Assembly (NCBI RefSeq): GCF_031585635.1
Contig: NZ_CP134195.1
Location: 1,922,001-1,986,000, forward strand
DNA: 64,000 bases
Direction of reading: 5' to 3'
Source: Paraburkholderia sp. FT54
GTDB lineage: Bacteria; Pseudomonadota; Gammaproteobacteria; Burkholderiales; Burkholderiaceae
Positions 46,375 to 55,009 of this stretch are shown piece after piece. How positions within the stretch are numbered: the stretch's first letter is position 1; each line of letters starts with the position of its first letter. The notes below the pieces were generated by a model. That model had not been told where the DNA came from, did no database searches, and worked only from the letters and a program-made list of their open reading frames with translations. Both the position numbers and the translations under genes were made by a program.

Positions 46375-46904
46375 GGGTTTGGTTTCCTTCCATTGACCTG
46401 CCACGGCGCGTCGAACAGGCGCTCCGTGCGAAAGTGCGTGATGAGCCAGTCTCGGCCGTTGCCCGCTGGCGCGAAATCCACCTCGAGGCGCGCGGAGATC
46501 AATTCGGCTTGCGCATCGACATAGCCCGACGCCTGCAGCATGATCCAGCGACCCTTTGCGCTCGCGCTGCGCACGTCGATGGTTTCCGAAGTGAGGAAGT
46601 GCACGTTCACCGAGAAATGCGGCGACGGCGGCAGGTAGCGCGTGAGCATCGCGAGAATGCCGGCGTGGCCCGTCAGGCGGCCGAACTTGCTCGCGTACTG
46701 TGGGCCGATGCCTTCCCAGATGGCGTCGGCGGAAAAGAGCGCCGCGAGCGTCTCGCCTGCGAGCGCGCCGGACGGCACGTCGCACAGCGCCATATAGCGC
46801 GCCATCGTGCGGCGCACCGCTGATTCGGCTTCGAGCGCGGCGAGGCGCCCGGTCAACATGGCAAGCGTATCCTGGTTTGGGTTCATCGCATCACGCTCCG
46901 TCAT
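46371..46904 (-). CDS. iacI: SnoaL/NTF2-like protein (IacI-like)
   Basis: 177 residues with an NTF2-like cone fold (RRTMARYMALCDVPSG.., HFSVNVHFLTSE.., SGYVDAQAELISARLEVDF). I took the ATG 2 nt after the iacB stop; an alternative start at 46886 (MNPNQD) has GGAG upstream and is also plausible. The end overlaps iacH by 4 nt. Small proteins of this fold accompany ring-cleavage enzymes in iac clusters, but their exact step is not settled. Confidence 0.68.
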   Translation of the reverse strand: MTERDAMNPNQDTLAMLTGRLAALEAESAVRRTMARYMALCDVPSGALAGETLAALFSADAIWEGIGPQYASKFGRLTGHAGILAMLTRYLPPSPHFSVNVHFLTSETIDVRSASAKGRWIMLQASGYVDAQAELISARLEVDFAPAGNGRDWLITHFRTERLFDAPWQVNGRKPNP

Positions 46905-46906
46905 GC

Positions 46907-47284
46907 TCAAGCCGCACTGGCATGTTGCGGCGGCACTTGCAGCGCGCGTCCAACACGGGCTTCGATCCTGCCGAACCGCCACAGGTTGTATTCGCCGACC
47001 GGCGTGGTGCGATACAGGTTGCACACGGCTACGGTGGTGTCGAAATCGCGCACGTCGGCCATGATGTAGAAGGTCCACGGCGAGTTGTCGGCGTGGCCCA
47101 CGGTGAGGCGGTCGTCATCCATGATGCCGAGCACCTTGACGCCTTCCATCGACTCGATCGCGGCCAGCATCTTGCCGTAGGCCTGCCAGACTTCGCCGAT
47201 CTGCTCGCGCGGCAGGTCGAAGAAATTCTGCGTGACGCCGCAGCAGAACAGAACTCGCAGCGGCAGTGTTGACGTATCGGACAT
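46907..47284 (-). CDS. iacB: Small conserved IacB-like protein
   Basis: 125 residues, soluble, with RVLFCCGVTQNFFDLP at the start and SPWTFYIMADVRDFDTT and VCNLYRTTPVG later; probably a ferredoxin-like alpha/beta fold. The resemblance to IacB of IAA-degrading pseudomonads is from memory of the family; biochemical function is unknown. GGAATCTCTC precedes the ATG, a weak ribosome site. First gene of the B-I-H-E series. The 10-mer GATCAACCGG lies about 40 bp upstream (47323-47332). Confidence 0.65.
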   Translation of the reverse strand: MSDTSTLPLRVLFCCGVTQNFFDLPREQIGEVWQAYGKMLAAIESMEGVKVLGIMDDDRLTVGHADNSPWTFYIMADVRDFDTTVAVCNLYRTTPVGEYNLWRFGRIEARVGRALQVPPQHASAA

Positions 47285-47472
47285 GAGAGATTCCTGCTTG
47301 AAATTCTGGTTGTGCGGATCGTGATCAACCGGAAAGTGGCTTACAGCTAGCCCGGAATCGGCGGCACGCCCACGAACACCGCACGGCGCCGTCGCGAATC
47401 CGCGCGGCGCAGCGAAGCGCGTCTACTCGAATATGCTGCCGCTCGTTGCCGCGCCGGCCGGCCGATCTCGGC

Positions 47473-48789
47473 TCAATCATGCGTGGTGCTGGTGTTGCGG
47501 GGAATCGTCACGAGCGTGAGGGCGGTGATCACGCCGAAGCCGATCAGCATCAACGCGACCGGCCACGGCGCGCGCACTTTTGCATACAGCGCGGTGGCGA
47601 CGAGCGGCGCGAGTCCACCGGAAAATACCGAAGCGATTTCGTGACCGAGCGCCATGCCCGAGTAGCGCACTTCCGTGGGGAACAGTTCGCCCATCAACGC
47701 GGGTTGTGTGCCGATCATCGCAGCGTGGCAGAAGGGCAAGCCGAGCGCGAGCGAGACGAACACGAGCATCGGCTGATGCGTGTCGATCAGCCAGAAAGCG
47801 GGAAACGCGATCACCACCAACCCGAGCGCGCCGATCATGTACACCGGCCGCCGCCCGATCACATCCGACAGACGCCCCCACAGTACGATCGTCACGAGTT
47901 CGAGCAGCATGGCGACCATCACGCCGCCGAGCATCACTGAAACCGGCACACCGATCGTCTTGCCGTACACCAGCACGAACGAAAGAAAGATATACGTCCC
48001 GCCGTTTTCGGCGACGCGCAGCCCCATCGCCTGCAAGACCTGCTTCGGATGATTGCGCAACACCGTCAGAACGGGCATGTGTTTCGGTTTGGCAGCCGTG
48101 AAGTCGCGGCTTTCCGGCAAGCGCCGGCGAATGTACACGCCCACGCCGAAAATCAGCACGCTGGCAAGAAACGGTACGCGCCAGCCCCACGACATGAAGC
48201 TTTCGACCGGCAAGCGCTGCACCAGATAGAACGCGGCCGCCGACAACACGAAGCCCCCCGCCACGCCCAGCTGACTGAACGCCGCATAGTAGCCGCGACG
48301 ATTGGCCGGCGCGCTCTCGCTGATCAACAACACGCCGCCGCCCCATTCGCCGCCTGACGCGATGCCTTGCACGACCCGCAGACACACGAGCGCGGCCGGC
48401 GCGAGAAAGCCGACTTGCGAGAATGTCGGCAGCAGGCCGATGCCGAAGGTCGCCACGCCCATCATCATCAACGTGACGACGAGCGCGCGTTTGCGGCCGT
48501 GCCGGTCGCCGATATGGCCGAACACGATGCCGCCCAGCGGTCGCGCCAGGAACCCGATCGCGAAGCCGGCGAAAGCGGCGAGCGTGCCGAGCAGCGGGTC
48601 GCCATGCAGCGGGAAGAACAGCGGTCCGAAGATCAGCGCGGCAGCGGTACCGTACAGAAAAAAGTCGTACCACTCGAGCGCATTGCCGAGGACCGAGGCG
48701 ATGATGATGCGCCGCAACGTCCGCGAGGTGGCCGGCGCCGCGGGCAAAGGGGGCGATCCGGCCGTGGGAGAAAGCGTGTCGTTTTGCAT
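47473..48789 (-). CDS. MFS transporter (metabolite:H+ symporter type)
   Basis: 438 residues, about 12 membrane segments, ShiA/MHS-type. Signatures: GNALEWYDFFLYGTAAALIF in TM1, GHIGDRHGRKRAL in loop 2-3, GIASGGEWGGGVLL in TM4 and RRLPESRDF. Its place between the iacB group and iacD/iacC suggests uptake of indole-3-acetate or another aromatic acid. It follows the tautomerase remnant. Substrate not readable from sequence. Confidence 0.82.
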   Translation of the reverse strand: MQNDTLSPTAGSPPLPAAPATSRTLRRIIIASVLGNALEWYDFFLYGTAAALIFGPLFFPLHGDPLLGTLAAFAGFAIGFLARPLGGIVFGHIGDRHGRKRALVVTLMMMGVATFGIGLLPTFSQVGFLAPAALVCLRVVQGIASGGEWGGGVLLISESAPANRRGYYAAFSQLGVAGGFVLSAAAFYLVQRLPVESFMSWGWRVPFLASVLIFGVGVYIRRRLPESRDFTAAKPKHMPVLTVLRNHPKQVLQAMGLRVAENGGTYIFLSFVLVYGKTIGVPVSVMLGGVMVAMLLELVTIVLWGRLSDVIGRRPVYMIGALGLVVIAFPAFWLIDTHQPMLVFVSLALGLPFCHAAMIGTQPALMGELFPTEVRYSGMALGHEIASVFSGGLAPLVATALYAKVRAPWPVALMLIGFGVITALTLVTIPRNTSTTHD

Positions 48790-48831
48790 GATCGTGCCCG
48801 CTGGTTCGCGTTAATTGATAAGGGGAAGGCG

Positions 48832-48933
48832 CTAGCGCCCGAGTGCTTTCGCGGTCTGCCCGCCGATGCCGAAATCGGTATCCGGAATGTCCTTGATCAT
48901 CACGCAGGCGGTGGCAAGCGGCGTGTCGAGCAC
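48832..48933 (-). pseudogene. C-terminal remnant of a tautomerase-family protein
   Basis: A 33-codon frame between iacD and the transporter. It reads TPLATACVMIKDIPDTDFGI then GGQTAKALGR and a TAG stop. The VxIxDxPxxxxGIGG pattern matches the end of 4-oxalocrotonate-tautomerase-like proteins (about 65-130 residues). The N-terminal half with the catalytic Pro1 is missing; the frame runs upstream straight into the iacD coding sequence without a start. I interpret this as a gene truncated by deletion, but a short new ORF from the GTG at 48933 cannot be ruled out. Confidence 0.5.
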
Positions 48934-48946
48934 GCGGTTTCGAGGA

Positions 48947-49447
48947 TCAGAGCAGGAAGCCGATCGCGCTCAACGCTTCGGTCGAGTCGATCAGGCGGAT
49001 TACCTTTTGCACGATGCGCGCCTCGCCGCTACTGAAACTGATGCGATGCGTGAGGTCCGCCGCGAACAGCGTGGACTTGCCGCGCTTGTACGCGACGATG
49101 ACTTGCGCGGAATTCACCGTCACTTCATCGCTGGCGTCGCTCGTGAGCGTGAAACGCGACACGGTGCGCACGGTGCGCGCGGCGTCGCTCGCCGATGCCG
49201 AATAGCCGGACGTCATGCGTTGCACGCGTTTTTCGCGCATGCCCTGGTCGTCGTACGCGTAGTTCAGCGTGGCGGCGAAGTCGGTGGTGTCGTGATCGAT
49301 CGGCACCACGTAGAAGCCCGTCGGGTCCCACAGCGTGAGCCACTCGCGATAGTCCTTGCGGTCCAGCAGTTCGGCTTCGCGCCAGATGAGTTCGATCGCG
49401 CCGGCAAATGTCTTCTGCGAAAACAGCGTGTTCCTGTCGTCCATCAT
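48947..49447 (-). CDS. iacD: Ring-hydroxylating dioxygenase small subunit (IacD-like)
   Basis: 166-residue beta subunit of a Rieske non-heme-iron oxygenase (SnoaL-like fold): AELLDRKDYREWLTLWDPTGFYVVPIDHD and a conserved-looking IVAYKRGKSTLFAADLTHR near the end. The first of two adjacent ATGs overlaps the iacC stop (ATGA). It has a structural role in the oxygenase hexamer with IacC. The remnant at 48832-48933 starts almost at its stop codon. Confidence 0.82.
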   Translation of the reverse strand: MMDDRNTLFSQKTFAGAIELIWREAELLDRKDYREWLTLWDPTGFYVVPIDHDTTDFAATLNYAYDDQGMREKRVQRMTSGYSASASDAARTVRTVSRFTLTSDASDEVTVNSAQVIVAYKRGKSTLFAADLTHRISFSSGEARIVQKVIRLIDSTEALSAIGFLL

Positions 49448-50727
49448 GCTTGCTCCATCATCGTGCGCCATTGCGCGTACGCTTCGCGCATGCCGGTTTC
49501 GTCGGTGGCGTGGGCGGTCTTTTCGCCGTTCGGTGCCGTGCTCTCGCGATTCAAACCGCGGTTCACGAGAATCGGCAGATCGGGGCCGGCCTGCGAGCCG
49601 CGCTGCACGCGCTCCCAAGCTTCGGCGTCGTCCGGGCTGCCGAAACCGAACGGCCCCTGGAAGTGTTCGTGAATGCGCAGGCGCACGCGGTTCGCTTCTT
49701 CGGGACCGCCGTCCATGGCGAGGGCGACGTGGCGGATCTCGGTCTCGTTCGCGGAGATGGGCCGCAGCACACGGAAAAAAGCCATCGACAGCGCGAGGTT
49801 CGGAAACAGATTCAGATTGAAGCCGACGCCCATCAGCGAGCGCACGATCCGGCGCACTTCGTCCGGCGCATGGTCCCTGGCGAGCGAGGCCGCAAGTGCT
49901 TCGAAGCGTTCGGGAATCGGCGCGCCGTCATCGCGGTCGAGGTCGACGATTTCCGGCACCAGCACGGCGAGGCTATGGCCGTTGCCGAGGGAGCGGCAGA
50001 ACGCTTCGTCGCTCGTCATGAAGCTCGTGATCGCGGCGGCGGTTTCGTCGTCGATCGATTTCATCCACGACTTGTGGACCACCGGGAAATGATAGAGGTC
50101 GGTGGTGTTCTCGAGCTGGATCTTCCAGTTGCCGTTAAAGCGGAAGCGATGTTCGCCGTTGGCCTTGATCGGATAGCCCGCGCCCTGTTTCATGAACAGA
50201 TCGATCCACGGCTTCGCGCCGCCGAGGAAATCTTCGAGCGGCTCGATCTCCTGATTGAAGCTCGCGAAGATCAGTCCTTGATAAATGCCCACGCGCAGGC
50301 TGGCGAGCGGCAGTTCGGTCTTGTCGACCACGCCTTCGTAGCCGTCGCCGTATGGCAGCGCGCGCAACGCGCCGTCGAGGCCGTAGGTCCAGCTGTGATA
50401 CGGGCACGTGAAGCCTTTCGCATTGCCCTTGTGCTGTTCGCACACGGTCGCGCCGCGGTGGCGGCAGCGGTTCTGCAAGACGTTGACCGCGCCGGTCTTG
50501 TCGCGCACCACGATCACCGGCTGACGGCCGATCGTGGTGGTGCGGAAGTCGCCAGGATTCGGCAGTTCGCTTTCGTGCGCGACCCAGATCCACGTCTTGT
50601 AGAAAATGCGTTCGAGCTCCGCTTCGAAGACGGCCGGGTCGTAGTACAGCGACGGGGCCACGCGATCGGACTGGGCGCGCTGATACAGCGCGCTCGTGTC
50701 GACGGTCTGATATGAGGATTCGCTCAT
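49444..50727 (-). CDS. iacC: Ring-hydroxylating dioxygenase large subunit (IacC-like)
   Basis: 427-residue Rieske oxygenase alpha subunit. The Rieske [2Fe-2S] ligands are Cys88, His90, Cys108 and His111 (NRCRHRGA, CPYHSW). The mononuclear iron site is in ENTTDLYHFPVVHKS with its two His and a later Asp. In the IAA pathway IacC/D, with the reductase IacF, acts late and leads to catechol. The nearby catBAC genes and iacF agree with this. The 34-bp shared element lies 59-92 bp upstream of its start. Confidence 0.82.
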   Translation of the reverse strand: MSESSYQTVDTSALYQRAQSDRVAPSLYYDPAVFEAELERIFYKTWIWVAHESELPNPGDFRTTTIGRQPVIVVRDKTGAVNVLQNRCRHRGATVCEQHKGNAKGFTCPYHSWTYGLDGALRALPYGDGYEGVVDKTELPLASLRVGIYQGLIFASFNQEIEPLEDFLGGAKPWIDLFMKQGAGYPIKANGEHRFRFNGNWKIQLENTTDLYHFPVVHKSWMKSIDDETAAAITSFMTSDEAFCRSLGNGHSLAVLVPEIVDLDRDDGAPIPERFEALAASLARDHAPDEVRRIVRSLMGVGFNLNLFPNLALSMAFFRVLRPISANETEIRHVALAMDGGPEEANRVRLRIHEHFQGPFGFGSPDDAEAWERVQRGSQAGPDLPILVNRGLNRESTAPNGEKTAHATDETGMREAYAQWRTMMEQA

Positions 50728-50785
50728 GGCTCTTGCAGGTGGGGTGGTCGATGAAGCGAAGTCTGGCCGAGCCGTTGATATGCGT

Positions 50786-50819
50786 CAAATTGATCTAAAA
50801 TGAAATATAAGATCAACCG
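50786..50819. promoter_or_regulatory. 34-bp conserved operator-like element, copy 1 (iacC / LysR)
   Basis: Blocks CAAAT, GAT, AAAATG and AGATCAACCG occur in the same order and spacing as at 56450-56483; 24 of 34 positions are identical by eye. Within it TTGATCT (50790) and AGATCAA (50810) form a 7-bp dyad with 13 nt between the arms, typical for LysR binding. It lies between divergent iacC and the LysR gene and contains the first possible ATG of the latter, an argument against that ATG. Confidence 0.7.
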
Positions 50820-50832
50820 CATGGATATCTCG

Positions 50833-51753
50833 ATGAACTCGCTGGATCATGTCGACCTCAACCTGCTGCGCGTTTTTCAGGCAATTGTCGAAGAGCGCAG
50901 TCTTACTCGCGCGGGCGAGCGGCTGGCGCTCTCGCAGCCCGCCATCAGCTATTCGCTAGGGCGTTTGCGCACGCTGTTCGACGATCCGCTCTTCATTCGC
51001 ACGCGCGCCGGCATGCAGCCCACGCCGATCGCGCTGGAACTGTCGACCATCGTGTCCCGCGCGCTCGACACCGTGCGCGAAGCGCTGCGTTACGCGGAGC
51101 ATTTCGACCCGGCGGTGAGCACGCGCACGTTCCGGCTGTCGTTATCGGATGCGGGTGAATTGGCGTATCTGCCGCCGATTTGCGAGGCTTTGCACCGCGA
51201 GGCGCCGCGTGTGAGATTGCGTATCGAGCCGTTGCCGGTCGAAGAAATGGAAGACGCACTGCGCGCGAGCCGGCTCGATTTCGCCATCGGCAATCTGCCC
51301 GCGCTGACCGCGCGCACGCGGCATCAGGCGTTGTTCGAGGAGACATATGTGTGTATGACGCGTAAGCGCCACGGCTTGCCGCGCACGAAGGAGCTGAGTC
51401 TGAAGGCGTTTCTGGATGCGTCGCATGTGCAGATCACCTCGGTCGAGCACAGCCACCACGCGCTCGACGACGAATTCCGCGCGCAAGGCGTCGGGCGTCA
51501 TATCGCGCTGGAACTACCGCATTTCGTGGCGTTGCCGAGCGTTTTGGCTGTCACGGATCTGTTCGCCACGCTGCCACGGCGCCTCGCGCACATCTTCAAC
51601 CGCGACGGCGGTTTTCAGATCTATGAACTGCCCGTGACCTTGCCGATCGCGGCGGTCACAATGCATTGGCACGAGCACTTCGATCAGGACGAGGGCAACG
51701 TGTGGCTGCGCAACCTGATGGCCGATATCGTGCGGCGCTTCGACGAGAAGTGA
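50833..51753 (+). CDS. LysR regulator divergent from iacC
   Basis: 306 residues from the methionine of MNSLDHVDLNLLRVFQ, about 8 residues before the HTH, which is usual for LysR proteins. ATGs at 50800 and 50821 are also in frame; the one at 50800 falls inside the conserved 34-bp element and is therefore unlikely. HTH at about 10-65 (SLTRAGERLALSQPAISYSL), effector domain after residue 90. It probably controls iacC/iacD and iacF through the shared element. IAA-cluster regulators in pseudomonads are of the MarR type, so this differs from that arrangement. Confidence 0.78.
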   Translation: MNSLDHVDLNLLRVFQAIVEERSLTRAGERLALSQPAISYSLGRLRTLFDDPLFIRTRAGMQPTPIALELSTIVSRALDTVREALRYAEHFDPAVSTRTFRLSLSDAGELAYLPPICEALHREAPRVRLRIEPLPVEEMEDALRASRLDFAIGNLPALTARTRHQALFEETYVCMTRKRHGLPRTKELSLKAFLDASHVQITSVEHSHHALDDEFRAQGVGRHIALELPHFVALPSVLAVTDLFATLPRRLAHIFNRDGGFQIYELPVTLPIAAVTMHWHEHFDQDEGNVWLRNLMADIVRRFDEK

Positions 51754-51757
51754 GGTG

Positions 51758-52645
51758 TCAGGCCCGTTTGAACAGATCCCGGGCGAGTGAACATAGCAGC
51801 GTGGTGGTCGGCGACTCGTCCTGCAAGCGGCGGCTCATGATGATCGGCGAAGCGACGTTGGCCGCCGGAATCGGCCGGTACACGACGCCGTGCGCGCGCA
51901 AGCCTTCGACGCTTTCCGGCACGAGGCAGACGCCCACCTGCGCCGCCACCAGGCCCAAGGCGGTCTGCAATTCACGCACTTCATGAATCGCCTTCGGCTC
52001 GAGCGCATGGTCGTGCATGGCCGATAACTGCTGGTCGGCGTAGCTCGGACGCGGCGTGCTCGGGTAGACAATCAAGGTTTCCTGCGCGAGCGCCGCCAAG
52101 GTTAGCGGCTTCTTCTGCCGGGCGAGCGGATGGTCTTGCGGCAGCGCGGCAATCATTCTTTCTTCCAGAAGGACCTCGCGCGCGAGTTGCGCGTCGTCGA
52201 AACGCAAGCGGCCGAAGCCGACGTCGATCCGGCCGCCCTTGAGCGCCGCGAGCTGTTCGATCGTGAACATTTCGATCAGCGACAGTTCGATATGCGGCGC
52301 GGCCTCGCGAAACGCGCGAATCACGGCGGGCAGCGCGCCGTACAGCGTGGACGGCACGAAACCGATCACCACGCGCTCGGCCAGTTGCGCAAGCCGGCGC
52401 GTGAGCGGGGCGAGTTCGTCCGCTTCGTCGACGAGGCGCCTTGCTTGCGTGTAGAAAATGCGGCCGGCTTCGGTCAGGCGCAGCGGCCGCGAACCGCGTT
52501 CGAACAGCGCCAGACCGACGCTTTCCTCGATCTGCTGGATCTGACGGCTGAGCGGCGGCTGCGTCATGTGCAGGCGCTGGGCGGCCCGCGTGATGTTCAT
52601 TTCTTCCGCGACCGCGATGAAGTAGCGGAGTTGGCGAAGTTCCAT
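51758..52645 (-). CDS. catR: CatR LysR-type activator of catechol genes
   Basis: 295-residue CatR/BenM/CatM-type regulator that responds to cis,cis-muconate. It starts MELRQLRYFIAVAEEMNITR with the classical HTH RLHMTQPPLSRQIQQIEE. The open frame extends 89 codons upstream across the operator and is not used. Divergent from catB, with an ATAC-N7-GTAT operator directly upstream of its own ATG, which also suggests autoregulation. Its 3' end lies 5 nt from the convergent LysR gene. Confidence 0.85.
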   Translation of the reverse strand: MELRQLRYFIAVAEEMNITRAAQRLHMTQPPLSRQIQQIEESVGLALFERGSRPLRLTEAGRIFYTQARRLVDEADELAPLTRRLAQLAERVVIGFVPSTLYGALPAVIRAFREAAPHIELSLIEMFTIEQLAALKGGRIDVGFGRLRFDDAQLAREVLLEERMIAALPQDHPLARQKKPLTLAALAQETLIVYPSTPRPSYADQQLSAMHDHALEPKAIHEVRELQTALGLVAAQVGVCLVPESVEGLRAHGVVYRPIPAANVASPIIMSRRLQDESPTTTLLCSLARDLFKRA

Positions 52646-52647
52646 GC

Positions 52648-52662
52648 ATACCCCTGAGGTAT
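52648..52662. promoter_or_regulatory. CatR operator ATAC-N7-GTAT
   Basis: ATACCCCTGAGGTAT is an exact match to the ATAC-N7-GTAT site described for CatM/BenM/CatR proteins. The dyad extends one base on each side (C..G). A weak promoter (TTGGAC at 52683, TATTAT at 52708) lies between it and catB. Centre about 94 bp before the catB start. Confidence 0.7.
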
Positions 52663-52748
52663 GGAAGTAGTCGGAATCGGTGTTGGACTGCTTCGCGTGT
52701 TTGTTTCTATTATGGGGCTCCCGTTCAGGCAGTTCAGGAGAGCAACGA

Positions 52749-53906
52749 ATGATAGCAACACCCGTGAAGATCGAGAGCGTGGAGACGATTCTCGTCGACG
52801 TACCGACGATCCGTCCGCACCGCCTCTCGGTCGCAACGATGAATTGCCAGACGCTGGTGCTGGTGCGCATCCGTTGCGCCGACGGGTTGGTCGGCGTGGG
52901 CGAGGGCACCACGATCGGCGGCCTCGCTTATGGCGAGGAGAGCCCGGAAAGTATCAAGGTCAACATCGACACTTATTTCGCGCCGCTGCTCAAAGGGTTG
53001 GACGCCACGCGTCCGGGCGCCGCGATGGCGAAACTGCGCGAGCTCTTTCAGGGCAACCGGTTTGCGAAATCCGCGCTGGAAACGGCGTTGTTCGATGCCC
53101 AGGCGCAGCGCCTCGGCGTGCCGCTGTCGGAGTTGTTCGGCGGCCGTGTGCGCGATTCCGTGGACGTGGCTTGGACGCTCGCGAGCGGCGACACGCAGCG
53201 CGATATCGACGAAGCGGAGCAGGTGTACGAGACGAAGCGTCATCGCGTGTTCAAGCTGAAGATCGGCACGCGCGCGGTGGCGGACGACGTAGCGCATGTC
53301 GTCGCGATTCGGAAAGCGCTGGAAGGACGCGGTGAAGTGCGCGTCGATGTGAATCAGGCGTGGAGCGAATCGGAGGCGATCTGGGCCGCGCGGCGTTTTG
53401 CCGATGCGGGCGTGACGCTGATCGAACAGCCGATCGCCGCGGAGAACCGTGCGGGACTCAAGCGTCTGACCGACCTCGCGCAGGTACCGATCATGGCCGA
53501 TGAAGCCTTGCATGGCCCGGCCGATGCGTTCGCCGTTGCCAGCGCGCGCGCCGCCGATGTCTTCGCGGTGAAGATCGCGCAATCGGGCGGCCTCCTGGGT
53601 GCCGCGCAGGTGGCGGCCATCGCGTGCGCCGCGAATATCGACCTGTATGGCGGCACGATGCTCGAAGGCGCGGTCGGCACGATCGCCTCGGCGCAGCTCT
53701 TCAGCACCTTCGGCGAGTTGAAGTGGGGCACGGAACTGTTCGGCCCCTTGCTGCTGACCGAAGAAATTCTCACCGAACCGCTGCGCTACGAGAATTTCGC
53801 GCTGCATCTGCCGCACGGTCCGGGTCTTGGCATCGCGCTCGACTGGGACAAGATCGACCGCCTGCGGCGCGACACGCGCAAAGGCGCCAGCGTCACCACG
53901 AACTGA
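52749..53906 (+). CDS. catB: CatB muconate cycloisomerase
   Basis: 385-residue enolase-superfamily enzyme converting cis,cis-muconate to muconolactone. The lid region is near VDVPTIRPHRLSVATM, the catalytic lysine in FKLKIGT, the Mg ligands in VDVNQ, IEQPI and MADEA, and a second Lys in FAVKIAQSGG. I took the ATG at 52749, preceded by AGGAGAG; the frame is open to 52680. First gene of the catBAC series. Confidence 0.92.
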   Translation: MIATPVKIESVETILVDVPTIRPHRLSVATMNCQTLVLVRIRCADGLVGVGEGTTIGGLAYGEESPESIKVNIDTYFAPLLKGLDATRPGAAMAKLRELFQGNRFAKSALETALFDAQAQRLGVPLSELFGGRVRDSVDVAWTLASGDTQRDIDEAEQVYETKRHRVFKLKIGTRAVADDVAHVVAIRKALEGRGEVRVDVNQAWSESEAIWAARRFADAGVTLIEQPIAAENRAGLKRLTDLAQVPIMADEALHGPADAFAVASARAADVFAVKIAQSGGLLGAAQVAAIACAANIDLYGGTMLEGAVGTIASAQLFSTFGELKWGTELFGPLLLTEEILTEPLRYENFALHLPHGPGLGIALDWDKIDRLRRDTRKGASVTTN

Positions 53907-53961
53907 AGCACCGAAGGCTCATCCGTTAGCCATCCAGAACATCAAACGAAGGAGATATCCC

Positions 53962-54870
53962 ATGAACAAGCAAACTATCGACGCACTGCTCAACAAGATC
54001 AACGACAGCGCCACCAGCGAAGGCAATCCGCGCACCAAGCAGATCGTCAACCGGATCGTGCAGGATCTGTTCTATACGATTGAAGATCTCGACGTGCAGC
54101 CCGCCGAATTCTGGACCGCGCTGAACTATCTTGGCGACGCCGGCAAGAGCGGCGAACTCGGTTTGCTGGCCGCGGGTCTGGGTTTCGAACATTTTCTCGA
54201 CCTGCGTCTGGATGAAGCGGAAACCAGGGCCGGTATCGAAGGCGGCACGCCGCGCACGATCGAAGGCCCGTTGTATGTGGCCGGCGCGCCGGTCTCCGAC
54301 GCGCATGCGCGTCTCGACGACGGCACCGATCCGGGCCAGACGCTGATCATGCGCGGCCGCGTGCTCGGCGAAGATGGCAAGCCGCTCGCTCATGCGCTCG
54401 TCGAAGTGTGGCACGCGAACCATCTCGGCAACTATTCGTACTTCGACAAATCGCAGCCGGCTTTCAATCTGCGTCGTTCGATCCGTACCGACGCCGAAGG
54501 CAAGTACAGCTTCCGCAGCGTCGTGCCGGTCGGCTATAGCGTGCCGCCGCAGGGCCAGACGCAACTGTTGCTCGATCAGTTGGGCCGTCATGGACATCGT
54601 CCGGCGCATATTCACTTCTTCGTTTCCGCGCCGGGTTTCCGCAAGCTGACCACGCAGATCAACATCGACGGCGATCCGTATCTGTGGGACGACTTCGCCT
54701 TCGCCACGCGCGACGGCCTCGTGCCGGCGCTCAAGCAGGCCGAGGGCGCCGAAGGCAAACCGTATGGCGTGGACGGCAATTTCGCGCTGATCGATTTCGA
54801 CTTCACGCTGTTCAAGGACCGCGACAATCTGCCGGACGCCGAAGTGGAGCGTCTGCGCGCTGAAGCCTGA
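53962..54870 (+). CDS. catA: CatA catechol 1,2-dioxygenase
   Basis: 302-residue intradiol dioxygenase that opens catechol to cis,cis-muconate. Ferric-iron ligands are Tyr158 (GNYSYFD), Tyr192 (GYSVP), His216 and His218 (RPAHIHFF). The N-terminal helical dimerisation domain has the expected length. AAGGAGATAT precedes the ATG. It follows catB by 55 nt. Confidence 0.93.
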   Translation: MNKQTIDALLNKINDSATSEGNPRTKQIVNRIVQDLFYTIEDLDVQPAEFWTALNYLGDAGKSGELGLLAAGLGFEHFLDLRLDEAETRAGIEGGTPRTIEGPLYVAGAPVSDAHARLDDGTDPGQTLIMRGRVLGEDGKPLAHALVEVWHANHLGNYSYFDKSQPAFNLRRSIRTDAEGKYSFRSVVPVGYSVPPQGQTQLLLDQLGRHGHRPAHIHFFVSAPGFRKLTTQINIDGDPYLWDDFAFATRDGLVPALKQAEGAEGKPYGVDGNFALIDFDFTLFKDRDNLPDAEVERLRAEA

Positions 54871-55009
54871 TGCCGCTTGCGCAGGGCTGAAGCCGGGCAC
54901 CTGAGAGAAAACGCCCGGGCGTATCGCACGAATCTGTCGGCCCTGGTTGCGCGGCGCGATTGGCCGGGCCGCCGGGGCCTTTTGTTACCGATCAGAGAGG
55001 AGAGCAAGC

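Noticed and set aside
47347..47472. Minus-strand frame ending VFVGVPPIPG between iacB and the MFS gene
   Set aside because: Upstream part is Arg/Ser-rich without family pattern; not enough to call a remnant.
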